A stretch of 64,000 nucleotides of DNA from Paracoccus aurantiacus (GCF_007993065.1 NZ_VOPL01000001.1:868001-932000), one strand, 5' to 3'. Counted from the stretch's first letter, positions 38,397-48,352 are shown. The notes: generated by a model from the letters alone, not told the origin. Program-made: numbers and translations.

Positions 38397-39491
38397 TCAG
38401 AACAGTCGGTCAACCCAGCCATGCGGGTCATTGCTACGACCGAATTGTATATCTGTCAGGGTCTTACGCAGGTCGGCCGTGACAGGACCCATGCCACCAT
38501 CGCCGATTGTCAGATCGAAATCCTTGCCCTTCAATTGCGAGATCGGCGCGACGACGGCTGCCGTGCCGCATGCGAACACCTCTACCAGCCGACCGGATTC
38601 GATGTCGGCACGCCACTGGTCAATGCCATAAGGTTCCTCGCGAACGGTCATGCCTTTGTCACGCGCCAGACGAATCAGCGAATCGCGGGTAATTCCGGGC
38701 AGGATCGTGCCCGTCAGCGGTGGCGTCTGGATGGTCCCGTCGTCGAAAACAAAGAACACGTTCATGCCGGCCAGTTCCTCGATCCAGCGCCTTTCGACGG
38801 CGTCCAGGAACACAACCTGCTCGCATCCATGCTTCGCAGCTTCGGCCTGCGCAGCCAGCGCGGCCGCATAGTTGCCCCCGCATTTCGCGGCCCCCGTCCC
38901 GCCCGGCGCGGCGCGTGTATATTCCTCGGAGACCCAGACAGACACGCCCGAGACGCCGCCCTTGAAGTAAGACCCGACCGGAGACGCGATCACGGCGTAA
39001 AGAAACGCGTCGGACGGATGGTTCCCGATCGCGACCTCGGTCCCGATCATGAAGGGACGCATGTAAAGCGAGCCCTCGCCTTCGGAGGGAATCCAGTCGC
39101 GGTCGATCCGCGCAAGTTCACGGACAGAGTTCACGAACAGATCTTCGGGGATCTGCGCCATCGCAAGGCGGGCCGCAGAATTGTTGAAACGTCTAGCATT
39201 CGCTTCGGGACGGAACAGACCCGCGCCACCGTCGGGATGGCGATAGGTCTTCATCCCCTCGAATATCTCGCCCGCATAATGCAGCACCATCGTCGACGGG
39301 TTCATCTGCAGATCATGCCGTGGCCCGATCTTGGCGTCATGCCAGCCCTTTTCGGCGGAATAGCTGATCGTGACCATATGGTCGGTCAGATATTTGCCGA
39401 AACCCGGATTGGCCAGCATCGCCTCGCGATCCTGCGCGGAAACTGGCGATGTCGCCTGCTCGACGGTGAATTCGGTTTGCTGCTTGTCCAT
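38397..39491 (-). CDS. ilvE: Branched-chain amino acid aminotransferase (type II)
   Basis: A roughly 364-residue fold-type IV PLP enzyme transferring amino groups to and from Leu, Ile and Val. LHYAGEIFEGMKTYRHPDG, ARLAMAQIPEDLF, the PLP lysine in GAAKCGGNYAAAL and MNVFFVFDDG are the type II BCAT landmarks. The start is ambiguous between ATGs at 39491 (MDKQQTEF, AGGA directly before) and 39500 (three residues longer); the frame remains open upstream to 39611 but that part is not conserved. It is divergent from dodecin over a 227-bp gap that shows no gene. Confidence 0.94.
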   Translation of the reverse strand: MDKQQTEFTVEQATSPVSAQDREAMLANPGFGKYLTDHMVTISYSAEKGWHDAKIGPRHDLQMNPSTMVLHYAGEIFEGMKTYRHPDGGAGLFRPEANARRFNNSAARLAMAQIPEDLFVNSVRELARIDRDWIPSEGEGSLYMRPFMIGTEVAIGNHPSDAFLYAVIASPVGSYFKGGVSGVSVWVSEEYTRAAPGGTGAAKCGGNYAAALAAQAEAAKHGCEQVVFLDAVERRWIEELAGMNVFFVFDDGTIQTPPLTGTILPGITRDSLIRLARDKGMTVREEPYGIDQWRADIESGRLVEVFACGTAAVVAPISQLKGKDFDLTIGDGGMGPVTADLRKTLTDIQFGRSNDPHGWVDRLF

Positions 39492-39718
39492 TCCTGCCAT
39501 CCCATCAGTGCCGTGCGCGCCCCTCGGCGCGCTGTCTGTTCGTCTGCGGGCGGTAAAGTTTCCGGACAGGACAGCCCCCGCTCTGGCCCCGGCCACGTTG
39601 CGTTCTAGCATCTTGCAAAGCCACGCGCATCATCAGAAGCGCGGGGGCGTGACGGAAGAAAGTCGAAACATTCCACCGCTTCAGACGTTGGGCCTGACCA
39701 TCAACCGAGGAGGAAGAC

Positions 39719-39922
39719 ATGACAATCGCCAGAGTGACAGAGATTTCCGCCACCTCTGAGAAGGGCTTCGAGGATGCCGTGCGGCAAGGCGTTCAGCGCG
39801 CGAACGAGACGCTGCGCAACGTGAAAGCAGCCTGGGTGAAAGAACAATCCGTTGATTGCGAAGGCGGCACGATCTCGCGTTACCGCGTCAACATGATGGT
39901 CACCTTCGTGCTTGACGACTGA
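39719..39922 (+). CDS. Dodecin, flavin-storage protein
   Basis: A 67-residue protein with the complete dodecin plan: MTIARVTEISATSEKGFEDAV, then RANETLRNVKAAWVKEQ (the flavin-stacking Trp), then the strand RYRVNMMVTFVLDD. Dodecins form hollow dodecamers that hold riboflavin or FMN and buffer free flavin. A strong site, GAGGAGGAA, precedes the ATG. Confidence 0.95.
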   Translation: MTIARVTEISATSEKGFEDAVRQGVQRANETLRNVKAAWVKEQSVDCEGGTISRYRVNMMVTFVLDD

Positions 39923-40034
39923 GGGATTTCAGCCGGGGCCGCTTGTTCGGCCCCGGCAGCCCGTCTGCGCGACCTGCGGCAGGCCAATCTTTTACGCCTT
40001 TTCCCCGACACTTGGCCGTGCCAGCTTGCGCGGC

Positions 40035-40781
40035 ATGGCCGATCTGATTCTGATATTCTTGGCAGGCTTGCTGGGCGGGCTTCTGAACGCCATCGCGGGC
40101 GGTGGGACGTTCATCACGTTCCCGACACTGGTATTTGCCGGCGTTCCTGTCATCGCGGCCAATGCGACATCGACGGTCGCGGCGCTGCCGGGCTATCTGT
40201 CCGCAGCCATCGGGTTCCGAGAAGACATTGCCGAACTGAACCGAAAGTTGCTGCTGCGCCTGACCGGCTGGACCGTCGCCGGTGGTGCGGTCGGGTCCAG
40301 TCTGCTGCTGATGTCGTCGGAGAGCGCGTTTGCCCTGCTCGTGCCCTTCCTGCTGCTGGGTGCCACGCTCGTCTTTCTGAAGGGTGCGCAGATCCGCGAA
40401 TGGGCCGCGCGCCGCAGCGGCGCGGTTAAAGCCTTCGGGGCGGGCACGCTGGTTCCGGTCGCGATCTATGGCGGCTATTTCAATGGCGGGCTGGGGATCG
40501 TGCTGCTGGCGCTGTTTTCGATGTGGGGAATGACAAACCTGCACGCGATGAACGGCCTGAAATGCTGGCTCAGCTTTGCGTTATCAGTGGTTTCACTGCT
40601 GATCTTCGCCGCTGACAGCAAGATCGTCTGGGTGCCAGCGCTGGTGATGGGACTGGGCACCATTCTGGGCGGGCTTGCGGGCGCGCCGGTCGCGCGGCGC
40701 ATCCCGATGCCGATGCTGCGCAAACTGATCGCTGCGGTCGGCTTCGGAATGAGCGCAGTCTTTCTGTTCCGACTGATCTAG
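40035..40781 (+). CDS. TSUP (TauE/SafE-type) membrane permease
   Basis: A 248-residue protein with about eight hydrophobic segments in two homologous halves. GGLLNAIAGGGTFITFPTL and NATSTVAALPGYLSAAIGF are the TSUP signature, and NGGLGIVLLALFSMWG repeats it in the second half. Family members export sulfite, sulfoacetate or other small anions; the substrate here is unknown. The ATG at 40035 begins the conserved region; 41 open codons upstream look non-coding. The stop shares the palindrome CTAG with the stop of convergent sufE. Confidence 0.88.
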   Translation: MADLILIFLAGLLGGLLNAIAGGGTFITFPTLVFAGVPVIAANATSTVAALPGYLSAAIGFREDIAELNRKLLLRLTGWTVAGGAVGSSLLLMSSESAFALLVPFLLLGATLVFLKGAQIREWAARRSGAVKAFGAGTLVPVAIYGGYFNGGLGIVLLALFSMWGMTNLHAMNGLKCWLSFALSVVSLLIFAADSKIVWVPALVMGLGTILGGLAGAPVARRIPMPMLRKLIAAVGFGMSAVFLFRLI

Positions 40782-41188
40782 GTCGCTGCGGCCGCGTGAT
40801 CGCGGATCCTCGCCACCATCGCACGCAAGCCGTTTGAACGCTGCGCAGAAAGGTGATCCTCCAGCCCCAGCCGGCGCAATTCGGCTGCCGCATCGACCTT
40901 TCCAACCTCGGCTGCCGGCAGACCCGCAAACAGCGCATGGACGACCGCCACCAGCCCGCGAACGATCAGCGCGTCGCTGTCGCCAATGAAATCGAAGCGC
41001 CCGTCCTCGATCCTGGGCACGATCCAGACCTGACTCGCGCAGCCCTCAACCTTGCTGGCCGGGGTCTGAAGCGCGCTGTCCATCGCCGGCATCGCCTTGC
41101 CGATTTCGATCAGGTGGCGATAGCGGTCCTCCCAGTCGTCCAGAAATTCGAATGTCTCGACGATGTCTTCGAAAGCGTCCGTGCTCAT
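40778..41188 (-). CDS. sufE: SufE-family sulfur acceptor
   Basis: A 136-residue SufE protein that accepts persulfide sulfur from the cysteine desulfurase SufS. EFLDDWEDRYRHLIEIGK, then KVEGCASQVWI with the acceptor cysteine, then the helix GLEDHLSAQRSNGLRAMV are diagnostic. No other suf genes are nearby, as is common for SufE in Rhodobacteraceae. It overlaps the TSUP stop by four bases. Confidence 0.94.
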   Translation of the reverse strand: MSTDAFEDIVETFEFLDDWEDRYRHLIEIGKAMPAMDSALQTPASKVEGCASQVWIVPRIEDGRFDFIGDSDALIVRGLVAVVHALFAGLPAAEVGKVDAAAELRRLGLEDHLSAQRSNGLRAMVARIRDHAAAAT

Positions 41189-41307
41189 CTCTCCGCCCTC
41201 CTTGGCGGTGGTTCCTGCTATCGCGCCCCGCGCGGAAGGTCAAAGAGGCTTTGCGCACCGGCCGCCGATCGCCTATCACTGGCCCAACACGAAAAGGTGG
41301 AGAGATC

Positions 41308-41820
41308 ATGCGCTTCGCAACCCTTGCCCTGACCCTCGGCGCCATGCTTGCGGTGACCGGCTGTTCCCGCTTCGGCAGCGACAGCGGCCTGAACCCGTTC
41401 GGCTGGTTCCGCTCGACGCCAAGCGTGCCGACGACGCTGGAGCCGAAGGGAGGCTGGAAAACGCAGGCCGAAGATCCCCGCCAGCCGGTTCCGCAGATCC
41501 TCTCGGCCAGTTTCCAACCGCTGAACGAGGGCGCGCTGCTGATGGTGCGCGCATTTGCGCCCGTCAAGGGATGGTGGGATCTGGAGATCATTACAGAGCG
41601 CGTGCAGCCCGAAGGCCAGCTTCGGCCGGATGATGACGGCATTCTGCGACTTGTCGTGGTCGGCAACCCGCCGCTGCCGGACAGCCCCGAGGCACGGATG
41701 CCCGCCAATCCACAGGTCGATGCCATCAATGTGGCGCTGCCCATCTCGACCACGCAGCTGTCGCGCATGCGCGGGCTGGAGATCCGGTCTGCGACGGGTG
41801 GGCTCGCGCTGAAGCCCTAA
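41308..41820 (+). CDS. Predicted lipoprotein, function unknown
   Basis: A 170-residue protein with a short signal peptide and lipobox LAVTGC (Cys about residue 19), so it is probably lipidated and exported. The following NPFGWFRSTPSVPTTLEPKGG is Pro-rich, and the rest is a small soluble domain with VPQILSASFQPLNEGALLMV and WWDLEIITERVQPEG. I do not recognise a functional family. GGTGGAGAG precedes the ATG. Its stop overlaps that of the convergent acetyltransferase. Confidence 0.85.
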   Translation: MRFATLALTLGAMLAVTGCSRFGSDSGLNPFGWFRSTPSVPTTLEPKGGWKTQAEDPRQPVPQILSASFQPLNEGALLMVRAFAPVKGWWDLEIITERVQPEGQLRPDDDGILRLVVVGNPPLPDSPEARMPANPQVDAINVALPISTTQLSRMRGLEIRSATGGLALKP

Positions 41821-41831
41821 AGGGCTTTCTT
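41812..41831. terminator. Small hairpin spanning two convergent stop codons
   Basis: A 6-bp stem (AAGCCC / GGGCTT) with loop TAAA is followed by TCTT. The overlapping stops of the lipoprotein and acetyltransferase genes lie in the loop and stem edge. The stem is short, so this is only a possible bidirectional terminator. Confidence 0.35.
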
Positions 41832-42287
41832 GAAACCAATATGGCTCGGGCTATAGCCCAGCCTTTGATAGAAGCGGTGCGCATCGTGGCGGCTGGCATT
41901 ACTGGTCAGTTGCATCAGCGTCGCGCCTGCTGCGCGCGCCCGCGCCTCGGCATCGGCCATCAGTTCGGCACCGGCCCCCTGCCCGCGCAGGCTCGCGTCG
42001 ACGCGCACTGCCTCGATCTGCGCGCGCCGCGCGGCGGAAAGCGAAAGCCCGGAAATCACCGTTAACTGATAGGTTGCCAGGACGCGCCCGTCGCGCGCTC
42101 CGACATAGATCGTGTTCCCTGGCTCGGCCGCCATCGCGTCATATGCACTGTAATAGACGTCTATGGTCGCAAGTTCCCGGCCCTTACCCAGAACGTCATC
42201 CCCAAGAAGCGCAACGATTGCCGGCACATCCTGACGCCGGGCAGGACGAAACGAAAGACTTGGGTTTTCTGCACCGGGCTTTGTCAT
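41817..42287 (-). CDS. GNAT-family N-acetyltransferase
   Basis: A 156-residue acetyltransferase beginning MTKPGAENPSLSFRPARRQD. The acetyl-CoA-binding loop is DASLRGQGAGAELMADAEAR (R/Q-x-x-G-x-G/A), with LTSNASRHDAHRFYQRLGY at the C-terminal part of the fold. The substrate is unknown. The start at 42287 is 10 bases after the trpF stop on the same strand, so they may be cotranscribed. Confidence 0.88.
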   Translation of the reverse strand: MTKPGAENPSLSFRPARRQDVPAIVALLGDDVLGKGRELATIDVYYSAYDAMAAEPGNTIYVGARDGRVLATYQLTVISGLSLSAARRAQIEAVRVDASLRGQGAGAELMADAEARARAAGATLMQLTSNASRHDAHRFYQRLGYSPSHIGFKKAL

Positions 42288-42297
42288 CCGGGCACGC

Positions 42298-42930
42298 TCA
42301 ACCGGCCGCGTCGATGAAGGAACGGATGCGCGCCGGGTCCTTGATGCCCGGCGCAGCCTCAACCCCGGATGAAACATCGACCGCCTGCGCGCCAGTCAGC
42401 CGCACGGCCTCGGCGACGTTTTCCGGGGTCAGCCCCCCGGCCAGCATCCAGGGGCGCAGAAACTTGCGCCCGACCAGAAGCCGCCAGTCGAAGGACAGTC
42501 CGTTTCCGCCCGGCAGTTCCGCATCCTTCGGGGGCTTTGCATCGACAAGGATCATGTCGGCAACAAGCCCATAATCCCACAGCGCGTCCAGATCCTCGGG
42601 GCCGGCCACACCGACAGCCTTCATGACCGGAAGCCCGGTCCTCGCGCGCAGCTCGGCGACGCGGTCGGGGGTTTCTCCGCCGTGCAACTGTATGATGTCC
42701 AACGGAACTTTTGCCAGCACATCGTCCAGCATCTGATCGTCAGGATCGACAAAAAGACCGACCCGCGCCACGCCTGCAGGAACATCAGCGGCAAGCGCGG
42801 CCGCAACCTCGGCGGACACGTTCCGTGGCGATTTGGGAAAGAAAACGAACCCGACGAAAGCCGCGCCAGCTTCGACCGCTGCCGCGACGTGTTCGGGCCG
42901 GGTCAGGCCGCAGATCTTGACCTGGGCCAC
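42298..42930 (-). CDS. trpF: Phosphoribosylanthranilate isomerase
   Basis: A 210-residue TIM-barrel enzyme of tryptophan synthesis. [11 protein letters not shown] (catalytic Cys), [26 protein letters not shown] and the C-terminal phosphate site [10 protein letters not shown] ... VDVSSGVE are present. The start is inferred to be GTG at 42930, one base after the lapA stop, giving [10 protein letters not shown]; the frame is open further upstream but that part overlaps lapA. trpB/trpA, often next to trpF, are not in the window. Confidence 0.94.
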   Translation of the reverse strand: MAQVKICGLTRPEHVAAAVEAGAAFVGFVFFPKSPRNVSAEVAAALAADVPAGVARVGLFVDPDDQMLDDVLAKVPLDIIQLHGGETPDRVAELRARTGLPVMKAVGVAGPEDLDALWDYGLVADMILVDAKPPKDAELPGGNGLSFDWRLLVGRKFLRPWMLAGGLTPENVAEAVRLTGAQAVDVSSGVEAAPGIKDPARIRSFIDAAG

Positions 42931-42931
42931 T

Positions 42932-43336
42932 TCAGCGCCGTGCGGGAAGGGTTTGCCCCGTCGTAGCGGTTGCCGTCGAAGACGGCGTTCTGGATTGATC
43001 GAGAATCGCCAAAACGTCATCGCGCGGCGCGCTGTGCTGCTCTCGCAGATTTCCGACCTCGCGCTCCAGCCGGGCGACTTCACTGGCGCGTCGCGACGAT
43101 TCGTTCCGGATATGCGTCTCTCGCAGCCATTCCCAGATGAAGCCGACCATGATCCCGAAGGCAATCGCGATGAAAATCACCAGGAACAGCGGCAAGGTGA
43201 TCTGCCAGCTTTCGCCGAAATACTGGTCGAGGCTGGCCGGGAAGGCCTTCAGCGTCACGGCGGAACGGTTCGCAAGCGCAATCCCGACAAGGATCACGGC
43301 CAGCAGGATGACGAACAGAAGACGGATGAATCTCAT
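42932..43336 (-). CDS. lapA: LapA-domain inner-membrane protein
   Basis: A 134-residue protein with two N-terminal transmembrane helices (about 3-22 and 46-68), the LapA/DUF1049 plan, followed by a coiled-coil-like charged segment ([20 protein letters not shown]). In E. coli LapA takes part in LPS assembly control; a role here is inferred. The sequence [11 protein letters not shown] between the helices is typical. It lies between ihfB and trpF, a conserved alphaproteobacterial order. Confidence 0.87.
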   Translation of the reverse strand: MRFIRLLFVILLAVILVGIALANRSAVTLKAFPASLDQYFGESWQITLPLFLVIFIAIAFGIMVGFIWEWLRETHIRNESSRRASEVARLEREVGNLREQHSAPRDDVLAILDQSRTPSSTATATTGQTLPARR

Positions 43337-43375
43337 CGGATTACCTTTGATCGAAGCCTGTCCAGATGTGACAGA

Positions 43376-43660
43376 TCAGGCCTCGCCGTTCAACCTGTCG
43401 CGCAACAGCTTGCCGGTTTTGAAGAAGGGCACATGCTTCTCGTCAACAGGAACGGATTCGCCTGTACGGGGATTGCGGCCGACGCGGGCATCCCGTCTTT
43501 TGACCGAGAACGCACCGAAACCTCGCAACTCGACCCGCTCGCCCCGCGACATCGCGTCGATGATCTCGTCAAATATGGTTGATACAATCCGGTCAACGTC
43601 GCGCTGAATGAGATGCGGATTTTCTTCGGCGATCTTCTGAATGAGTTCGGAACGGATCAT
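43376..43660 (-). CDS. ihfB: Integration host factor beta subunit
   Basis: A 94-residue HU/IHF-family DNA-bending protein. [19 protein letters not shown] is the IHF-beta N-terminus, and [26 protein letters not shown] holds the signature and DNA-intercalating arm in two stretches. It pairs with IhfA (not in the window). Located downstream of rpsA as in most proteobacteria, but after a terminator, so it likely has its own promoter too. Confidence 0.96.
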   Translation of the reverse strand: MIRSELIQKIAEENPHLIQRDVDRIVSTIFDEIIDAMSRGERVELRGFGAFSVKRRDARVGRNPRTGESVPVDEKHVPFFKTGKLLRDRLNGEA

Positions 43661-43778
43661 GATACCCCCAAACGTAGCTAGTCCTGTGAGATAAGGCCAA
43701 CTCGGCGGCCTGTTACAGAGGAAACGCGAAAGTTATCATTTGGTTGCAGCGGGTGTGGCAGCTTTACCCGTGGATGAG

Positions 43779-43812
43779 AAAAAACCCGCCCCCGGCAAAG
43801 GCCGGGAGCGGG
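43779..43812 (-). terminator. Terminator after rpsA
   Basis: A 12-bp stem with one mismatch (CCCGCCCCCGGC / GCCGGGAGCGGG, loop AAAG on the plus strand) followed, on the minus strand, by TTTTTT. It lies about 33 bases after the rpsA stop in the 184-bp gap before ihfB. Confidence 0.85.
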
Positions 43813-43844
43813 CGATTTTCAGCCGATCCAGAGAAGGACCTGGA

Positions 43845-45524
43845 TTATTCGCGGCTTTTCAGCGCAGCGCCAAGAATGTCGCCCAGAGAGGCACCCGAAT
43901 CCGAGCTGCCATACTGTTCGACGGCTTCTTTTTCCTCGGCGATCTCGCGGGCCTTGATCGACAGGCCAAGACGGCGCGATTTCGCGTCGACATTGGTCAC
44001 GCGCACATCGACACTGTCGCCGACGCCGAAACGCTCGGGACGCTGATCCTGACGGTCGCGGGCCAGATCCGAACGGCGGATGAACGACTTGGCGCCGTTA
44101 TATTCCACCTCGATCCCGCCATCCTCGATCGCGGTCACGGTCACGGTGATCACGTCGCCACGCTTCACGCCTTCAACGGCTTCGGCCATGGCTTCGTTTT
44201 CCAGCGCCTTGATCGACAGCGAGATACGCTCTTTGTCGATATCGACTTCCTGAACGACGGCTTTCACCACATCACCCTTGCGGAAGTCCTGAATGGCGTC
44301 CTCGCCACGGGCATCCCACGAGATGTCCGAGAGGTGAACCATGCCGTCGATATCGCCCTCGAGACCAACGAACAGACCGAATTCGGTGATGTTCTTGACT
44401 TCACCTTCGATGACGGTGCCGGCCGGGTGGGTTTCCGCGAACACTTCCCACGGGTTGCGCATGGTCTGCTTCAGACCCAGCGACACGCGGCGCTTGGCTT
44501 CGTCGATTTCCAGCACCATGACGTCGACTTCCTGAGAGGTCGAGACGATCTTGCCGGGATGGACGTTCTTCTTGGTCCAGCTCATTTCCGAAACGTGGAC
44601 CAGACCCTCGATACCGGCTTCCAGTTCAACGAACGCACCGTAATCGGTGATGTTGGTAACGCGGCCCTGATGGACGGAACCGATCGGGAACTTGTCGGCC
44701 ACGGTATCCCACGGGTCGGCCTGAAGCTGCTTCATGCCCAGGCTGATGCGGTGGCTGTCGCGGTTGATCTTGATGACCTGAACCTTGACGGTTTCACCGA
44801 TGGACAGGATTTCCGACGGGTGATTGACGCGGCGCCATGCCATGTCGGTGACGTGCAGCAGGCCGTCAACACCGCCGAGATCCACGAAGGCACCGTATTC
44901 GGTGATGTTCTTGACGACGCCGTCAACAACCTGACCTTCGGTGAGGTTCGAGATGACTCCGGCACGCTGTTCAGCACGCGATTCTTCCAGAATGGCGCGG
45001 CGCGACACAACGATGTTGCCACGGCGGCGGTCCATTTTCAGGATCTGGAAAGGCTGCTTCAGACCCATCAGCGGGCCTGCGTCACGCACAGGGCGAACAT
45101 CGACTTGCGAACCCGGAAGGAAGGCCACGGCACCGCCCAGATCGACGGTAAAGCCACCCTTGACGCGGCCGAAGATTGCGCCATCGACACGCTCTTCTGC
45201 GGCATAGGCTTTTTCCAGGCGGTCCCAGGCTTCCTCGCGGCGGGCCTTTTCACGGCTGATCGAAGCTTCGCCGCGGGCGTTTTCAACGCGGTCCAGATAG
45301 ACTTCGACTTCGTCACCAACGTTCAGGTTGGCGTCCTCGCCGGGATTTGCGAATTCTTTCAGATCGACGCGGCCTTCCATCTTGTAGCCGACATCGATGA
45401 TGGCCTGGCCTGCCTCGATGGCGATGACCTTGCCTTTGACGACAGAACCCTCGTCGGGGGTATCAATCTCGAAGCTCTCGTTGAGCATCGCTTCGAAATC
45501 TTCCATGCTTGCGCGTTCAGCCAT
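43845..45524 (-). CDS. rpsA: 30S ribosomal protein S1
   Basis: A 559-residue protein of six S1/OB repeats that recruits mRNA to the 30S subunit. Examples of the repeat core are GAFVDLGGVDGLLHVTDM, GAFVELEAGIEGLVHVSEM and GLFVGLEGDIDGMVHLSDI. The N-terminus MAERASMEDFEAMLNESF is the alphaproteobacterial form. A consensus-like promoter lies 156-184 bases upstream, and cmk lies before that on the same strand. Confidence 0.98.
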   Translation of the reverse strand: MAERASMEDFEAMLNESFEIDTPDEGSVVKGKVIAIEAGQAIIDVGYKMEGRVDLKEFANPGEDANLNVGDEVEVYLDRVENARGEASISREKARREEAWDRLEKAYAAEERVDGAIFGRVKGGFTVDLGGAVAFLPGSQVDVRPVRDAGPLMGLKQPFQILKMDRRRGNIVVSRRAILEESRAEQRAGVISNLTEGQVVDGVVKNITEYGAFVDLGGVDGLLHVTDMAWRRVNHPSEILSIGETVKVQVIKINRDSHRISLGMKQLQADPWDTVADKFPIGSVHQGRVTNITDYGAFVELEAGIEGLVHVSEMSWTKKNVHPGKIVSTSQEVDVMVLEIDEAKRRVSLGLKQTMRNPWEVFAETHPAGTVIEGEVKNITEFGLFVGLEGDIDGMVHLSDISWDARGEDAIQDFRKGDVVKAVVQEVDIDKERISLSIKALENEAMAEAVEGVKRGDVITVTVTAIEDGGIEVEYNGAKSFIRRSDLARDRQDQRPERFGVGDSVDVRVTNVDAKSRRLGLSIKAREIAEEKEAVEQYGSSDSGASLGDILGAALKSRE

Positions 45525-45679
45525 AAGCTTTCAGTTTCCTTTACAATGATATGCTGGCCTGACGGTTGGCTCCGCCGGTCTTTATGAGGTCTTTGGAACG
45601 ACAAAGGGTCGTGGCGCATCGCCCGACCCGATCAGAAGCGGCCTGTTATGGCCAATGTCATTCGTTAGACTTGGGCGCG

Positions 45680-45708
45680 CATATAATGAGAATTCTGCGC
45701 CTTGGCAA
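45680..45708 (-). promoter_or_regulatory. Sigma70-type promoter for rpsA
   Basis: On the minus strand TTGCCA (45703-45708), a 17-bp spacer, and TATATG (45680-45685). The same -35 and spacing occur before rpsB. It lies within the 283-bp gap between cmk and rpsA, which otherwise shows nothing. Confidence 0.5.
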
Positions 45709-45807
45709 GACCGGCGACCGCTGACAGGCGCCGATTTGCCGCATACCAAACCCCAACAGAGAAACAGGAATTCGCGCTGCGTTCTGCGCCATGACGTTCG
45801 GCGCAGA

Positions 45808-46398
45808 TCAGCGTGCGGGATAGCGCGCCTCAACCTCGGCGATGGCGCGCGAGACCGCTTCCGAAATGCTCATATATGTCGTGTCCAGAACGACCGCGTC
45901 GTCCGCAGCACGCAATGGTGCTGTCGCACGGGCCATATCGCGCGCGTCACGTTCGCGAAGCGCGGCCAATGTCTCTGCCTCGTCTGCGTCGATTTCGGCG
46001 GCGCGGCGACGTGCGCGGACCTGATCCGAGGCGATGACATAAAGCTTGAGCTGCGCGCCGGGACAAATGACCGTTCCGATGTCGCGACCGTCGAGCACGG
46101 CACCCGGCTCTTTCATCGCGAAGCTGCGCTGGAATTCCACCAGAGCCTGGCGGACTTCGGCGATGGCGGCCACGCGGCTTGCGGCCTGCCCGGTTTCATT
46201 GCTGCGCAGGTCGGGTCGTTCGAGATCCGCCGGGGTCAGTTCACGCGCCGCCCGGACCGGATCGCCGCCCTTCGCGCCGACCGCACGGTAAAGCAGCCCC
46301 GTGTCGAGGTGATGAAAGCTGAACCCCTGCGCGAGCGCGCGCGCGATCGTGCCCTTGCCAGAGGCGGCCGGCCCGTCGATTGCGATGGTGAATGGCAT
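45808..46398 (-). CDS. cmk: Cytidylate kinase
   Basis: A 196-residue kinase phosphorylating CMP/dCMP. P-loop [43 protein letters not shown] and the lid region RARRRAAE are present. It is about 30 residues shorter than E. coli Cmk, mainly in the central insert, as in other alphaproteobacteria. Upstream of rpsA as usual; aroA, commonly the next gene upstream, is replaced here by tsf. Confidence 0.96.
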   Translation of the reverse strand: MPFTIAIDGPAASGKGTIARALAQGFSFHHLDTGLLYRAVGAKGGDPVRAARELTPADLERPDLRSNETGQAASRVAAIAEVRQALVEFQRSFAMKEPGAVLDGRDIGTVICPGAQLKLYVIASDQVRARRRAAEIDADEAETLAALRERDARDMARATAPLRAADDAVVLDTTYMSISEAVSRAIAEVEARYPAR

Positions 46399-46454
46399 TT
46401 CGATCCCGTTGCTTTTGCCCGCGTTCTCTCACGATCTGACCAGCATCTTCAACG

Positions 46455-46484
46455 AAAAACGCCGGCCCCTTGCGGGACCGGCGC
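46455..46484 (-). terminator. Terminator after tsf
   Basis: A GC-rich stem (CGCCGG with inner CCC, paired with GGG and CCGGCG around loop TTGC) followed on the minus strand by TTTTTCGTT, about 21 bases after the tsf stop. Confidence 0.82.
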
Positions 46485-46504
46485 TTCTGATCTGAAGCTG
46501 AGGA

Positions 46505-47383
46505 TCAGTTTCCGCCGAGGGTCTTTGCGACCTCTGCTGCGAAATCTTCTTCCTTCTTCTCGATCCCTTCGCCAACCGCCATGCGTACGAAGGCGATGAC
46601 TTCGACACCGGCATCTTTCGCAGCCTGCGCCACGGTGATGTCGGGGTTGATGACGAATTTCTGGCCGAGAAGGGTCACTTCCTCGAAGAACTTCGCCATG
46701 CGGCCGACAATCATTTTCTCGATCACGGCATCGGGCTTGCCCGATTCGCGGGCCTGCTCGGTCAGAACCGTTTTCTCACGCTCGACAAGCGCCGGGTCCA
46801 GATCCGCTTCCGACAACGAGGCCGGGTTGGTCGCGGCAATATGCATCGCGATCTGCTTGCCGATCTCGGCATTGTCGCCCTTCAGCGCAACCAGCACGCC
46901 GATCTTGCCCATGCCTTCCGCAGCCGCGTTATGCACATAGGACACGACCGTGTCGCCGTTGACCGCTGCCATGCGGCGCAGATCCATCTTTTCGCCGATC
47001 TTGGCGACGGCATCGGTGATGACCTCGCTGACGGGCTTGCCGTTCAGTTGGGCATCGCGCAGCTGATCGACATTGTCGACCGAGAGCGCGGTTTCAGCAA
47101 TGCCGCGGACCATGTTCTGGAACTCGGCATTCTTGCCGACGAAATCGGTTTCCGAGTTTACCTCGACGGCGACGCCCTTGCCATCCTTGACGGCAACCGC
47201 GACCAGACCCTCTGCGGCGATACGGTCCGACTTCTTGGCCGCCTTGGCCAGGCCCTTGGTGCGCAGCCAGTCAACGGCGGCTTCCATATTGCCGTCGGTT
47301 TCGGTCAGCGCCTTCTTCGCGTCCATCATGCCTGCGCCGGTCGATTCGCGCAGTTCCTTCACCATCTGAGCGGTGACAGCCAT
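46505..47383 (-). CDS. tsf: Elongation factor Ts
   Basis: A 292-residue nucleotide exchange factor for EF-Tu. [20 protein letters not shown] and [11 protein letters not shown] are diagnostic (TDFVGKN contacts EF-Tu). It follows rpsB with a 71-bp gap, the conserved rpsB-tsf operon. AGGAGAGG precedes the ATG. Confidence 0.98.
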   Translation of the reverse strand: MAVTAQMVKELRESTGAGMMDAKKALTETDGNMEAAVDWLRTKGLAKAAKKSDRIAAEGLVAVAVKDGKGVAVEVNSETDFVGKNAEFQNMVRGIAETALSVDNVDQLRDAQLNGKPVSEVITDAVAKIGEKMDLRRMAAVNGDTVVSYVHNAAAEGMGKIGVLVALKGDNAEIGKQIAMHIAATNPASLSEADLDPALVEREKTVLTEQARESGKPDAVIEKMIVGRMAKFFEEVTLLGQKFVINPDITVAQAAKDAGVEVIAFVRMAVGEGIEKKEEDFAAEVAKTLGGN

Positions 47384-47454
47384 CTGGCCTCTCCTTCTAT
47401 AGGGATCGGACGGGACATAGTCCCGCCCGGTGACATTTCAATGACGTGCGCGGA

Positions 47455-48237
47455 TCAGGCGTCGGATTCGGCGGCGACGGTTTCTTCCGTCTCGACGTCT
47501 TCGGCCGGAGCTTCGGCAAGCGCGCCAAGATCGACACCCGCGGCGCCCATCTGTGCCGACATGCCGTCAAGTGCTGCGCGGCTGGCCAGGTCCGTGTAAA
47601 GCGCGATCGCGCGGGCAGCGTCGTCGTTGCCGGGGATCACGTAATCCACGCCATCGGGCGAGCAATTCGTGTCAACAACAGCCACGACCGGGATGCCCAG
47701 CTTCTTGGCTTCCAGAATCGCGAGGTCTTCCTTGTTGACGTCGATCACGAAGATCAGATCCGGCAGGCCGCCCATTTCGCGGATACCGCCAAGCGATGCC
47801 TGCAGCTTGGCCTGCTCACGCTCGAGCTGAAGACGCTCTTTCTTGGTCAGGCCCTCGGCGCCCTGCTCCATCGCTTCGTCGATCGCCTTCAGCCGGCTGA
47901 TCGACTGGGAAACGGTTTTCCAGTTGGTCAGCGTGCCGCCCAGCCAGCGGTGGTTCATGTAGAATTGCGCGGACTTTTCTGCGGCTTCGGCGACGGCTTT
48001 CTGGGCCTGACGCTTGGTGCCGACAAACAGGACGCGACCGCCCTTGGCGACGGTGTCGCGGATGACCTTCAGCGCCTGTTCCAGCATCGGAACGGTCTGG
48101 GTCAGGTCAATGATGTGAATGCCGTTGCGGTCGCCATAGATGTATTCCGACATCCGGGGGTTCCAGCGTTGGGTCTGGTGGCCATAGTGAACGCCAGCTT
48201 CAAGCAGCTGACGCATGGAGAAATCGGGAAGCGCCAT
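47455..48237 (-). CDS. rpsB: 30S ribosomal protein S2
   Basis: A 260-residue S2 protein: [48 protein letters not shown] and [20 protein letters not shown]. The start at 48237 (MALPDFSM) has AAGGA eight bases upstream; the ATG at 48243 is too close to it. The acidic C-terminal tail ([12 protein letters not shown]) is longer than in E. coli. A promoter-like sequence lies 116-144 bases upstream. Confidence 0.98.
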   Translation of the reverse strand: MALPDFSMRQLLEAGVHYGHQTQRWNPRMSEYIYGDRNGIHIIDLTQTVPMLEQALKVIRDTVAKGGRVLFVGTKRQAQKAVAEAAEKSAQFYMNHRWLGGTLTNWKTVSQSISRLKAIDEAMEQGAEGLTKKERLQLEREQAKLQASLGGIREMGGLPDLIFVIDVNKEDLAILEAKKLGIPVVAVVDTNCSPDGVDYVIPGNDDAARAIALYTDLASRAALDGMSAQMGAAGVDLGALAEAPAEDVETEETVAAESDA

Positions 48238-48352
48238 GTCCATTTTCCTTTCCGGTTTGCGCCTTGGCAAAGGATTTCAGGGTTTCCCCCAACCGGTGGA
48301 CCAGACCGGGATGTCTCCCCGGAAGGCCCGCCTCTGCCTGTGAAGTGCGCCG

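Noticed and set aside
43740..45587. A 615-codon plus-strand frame over rpsA
   Set aside because: Antisense of S1 repeats; its apparent internal repetition simply reflects the repeated S1 domains.
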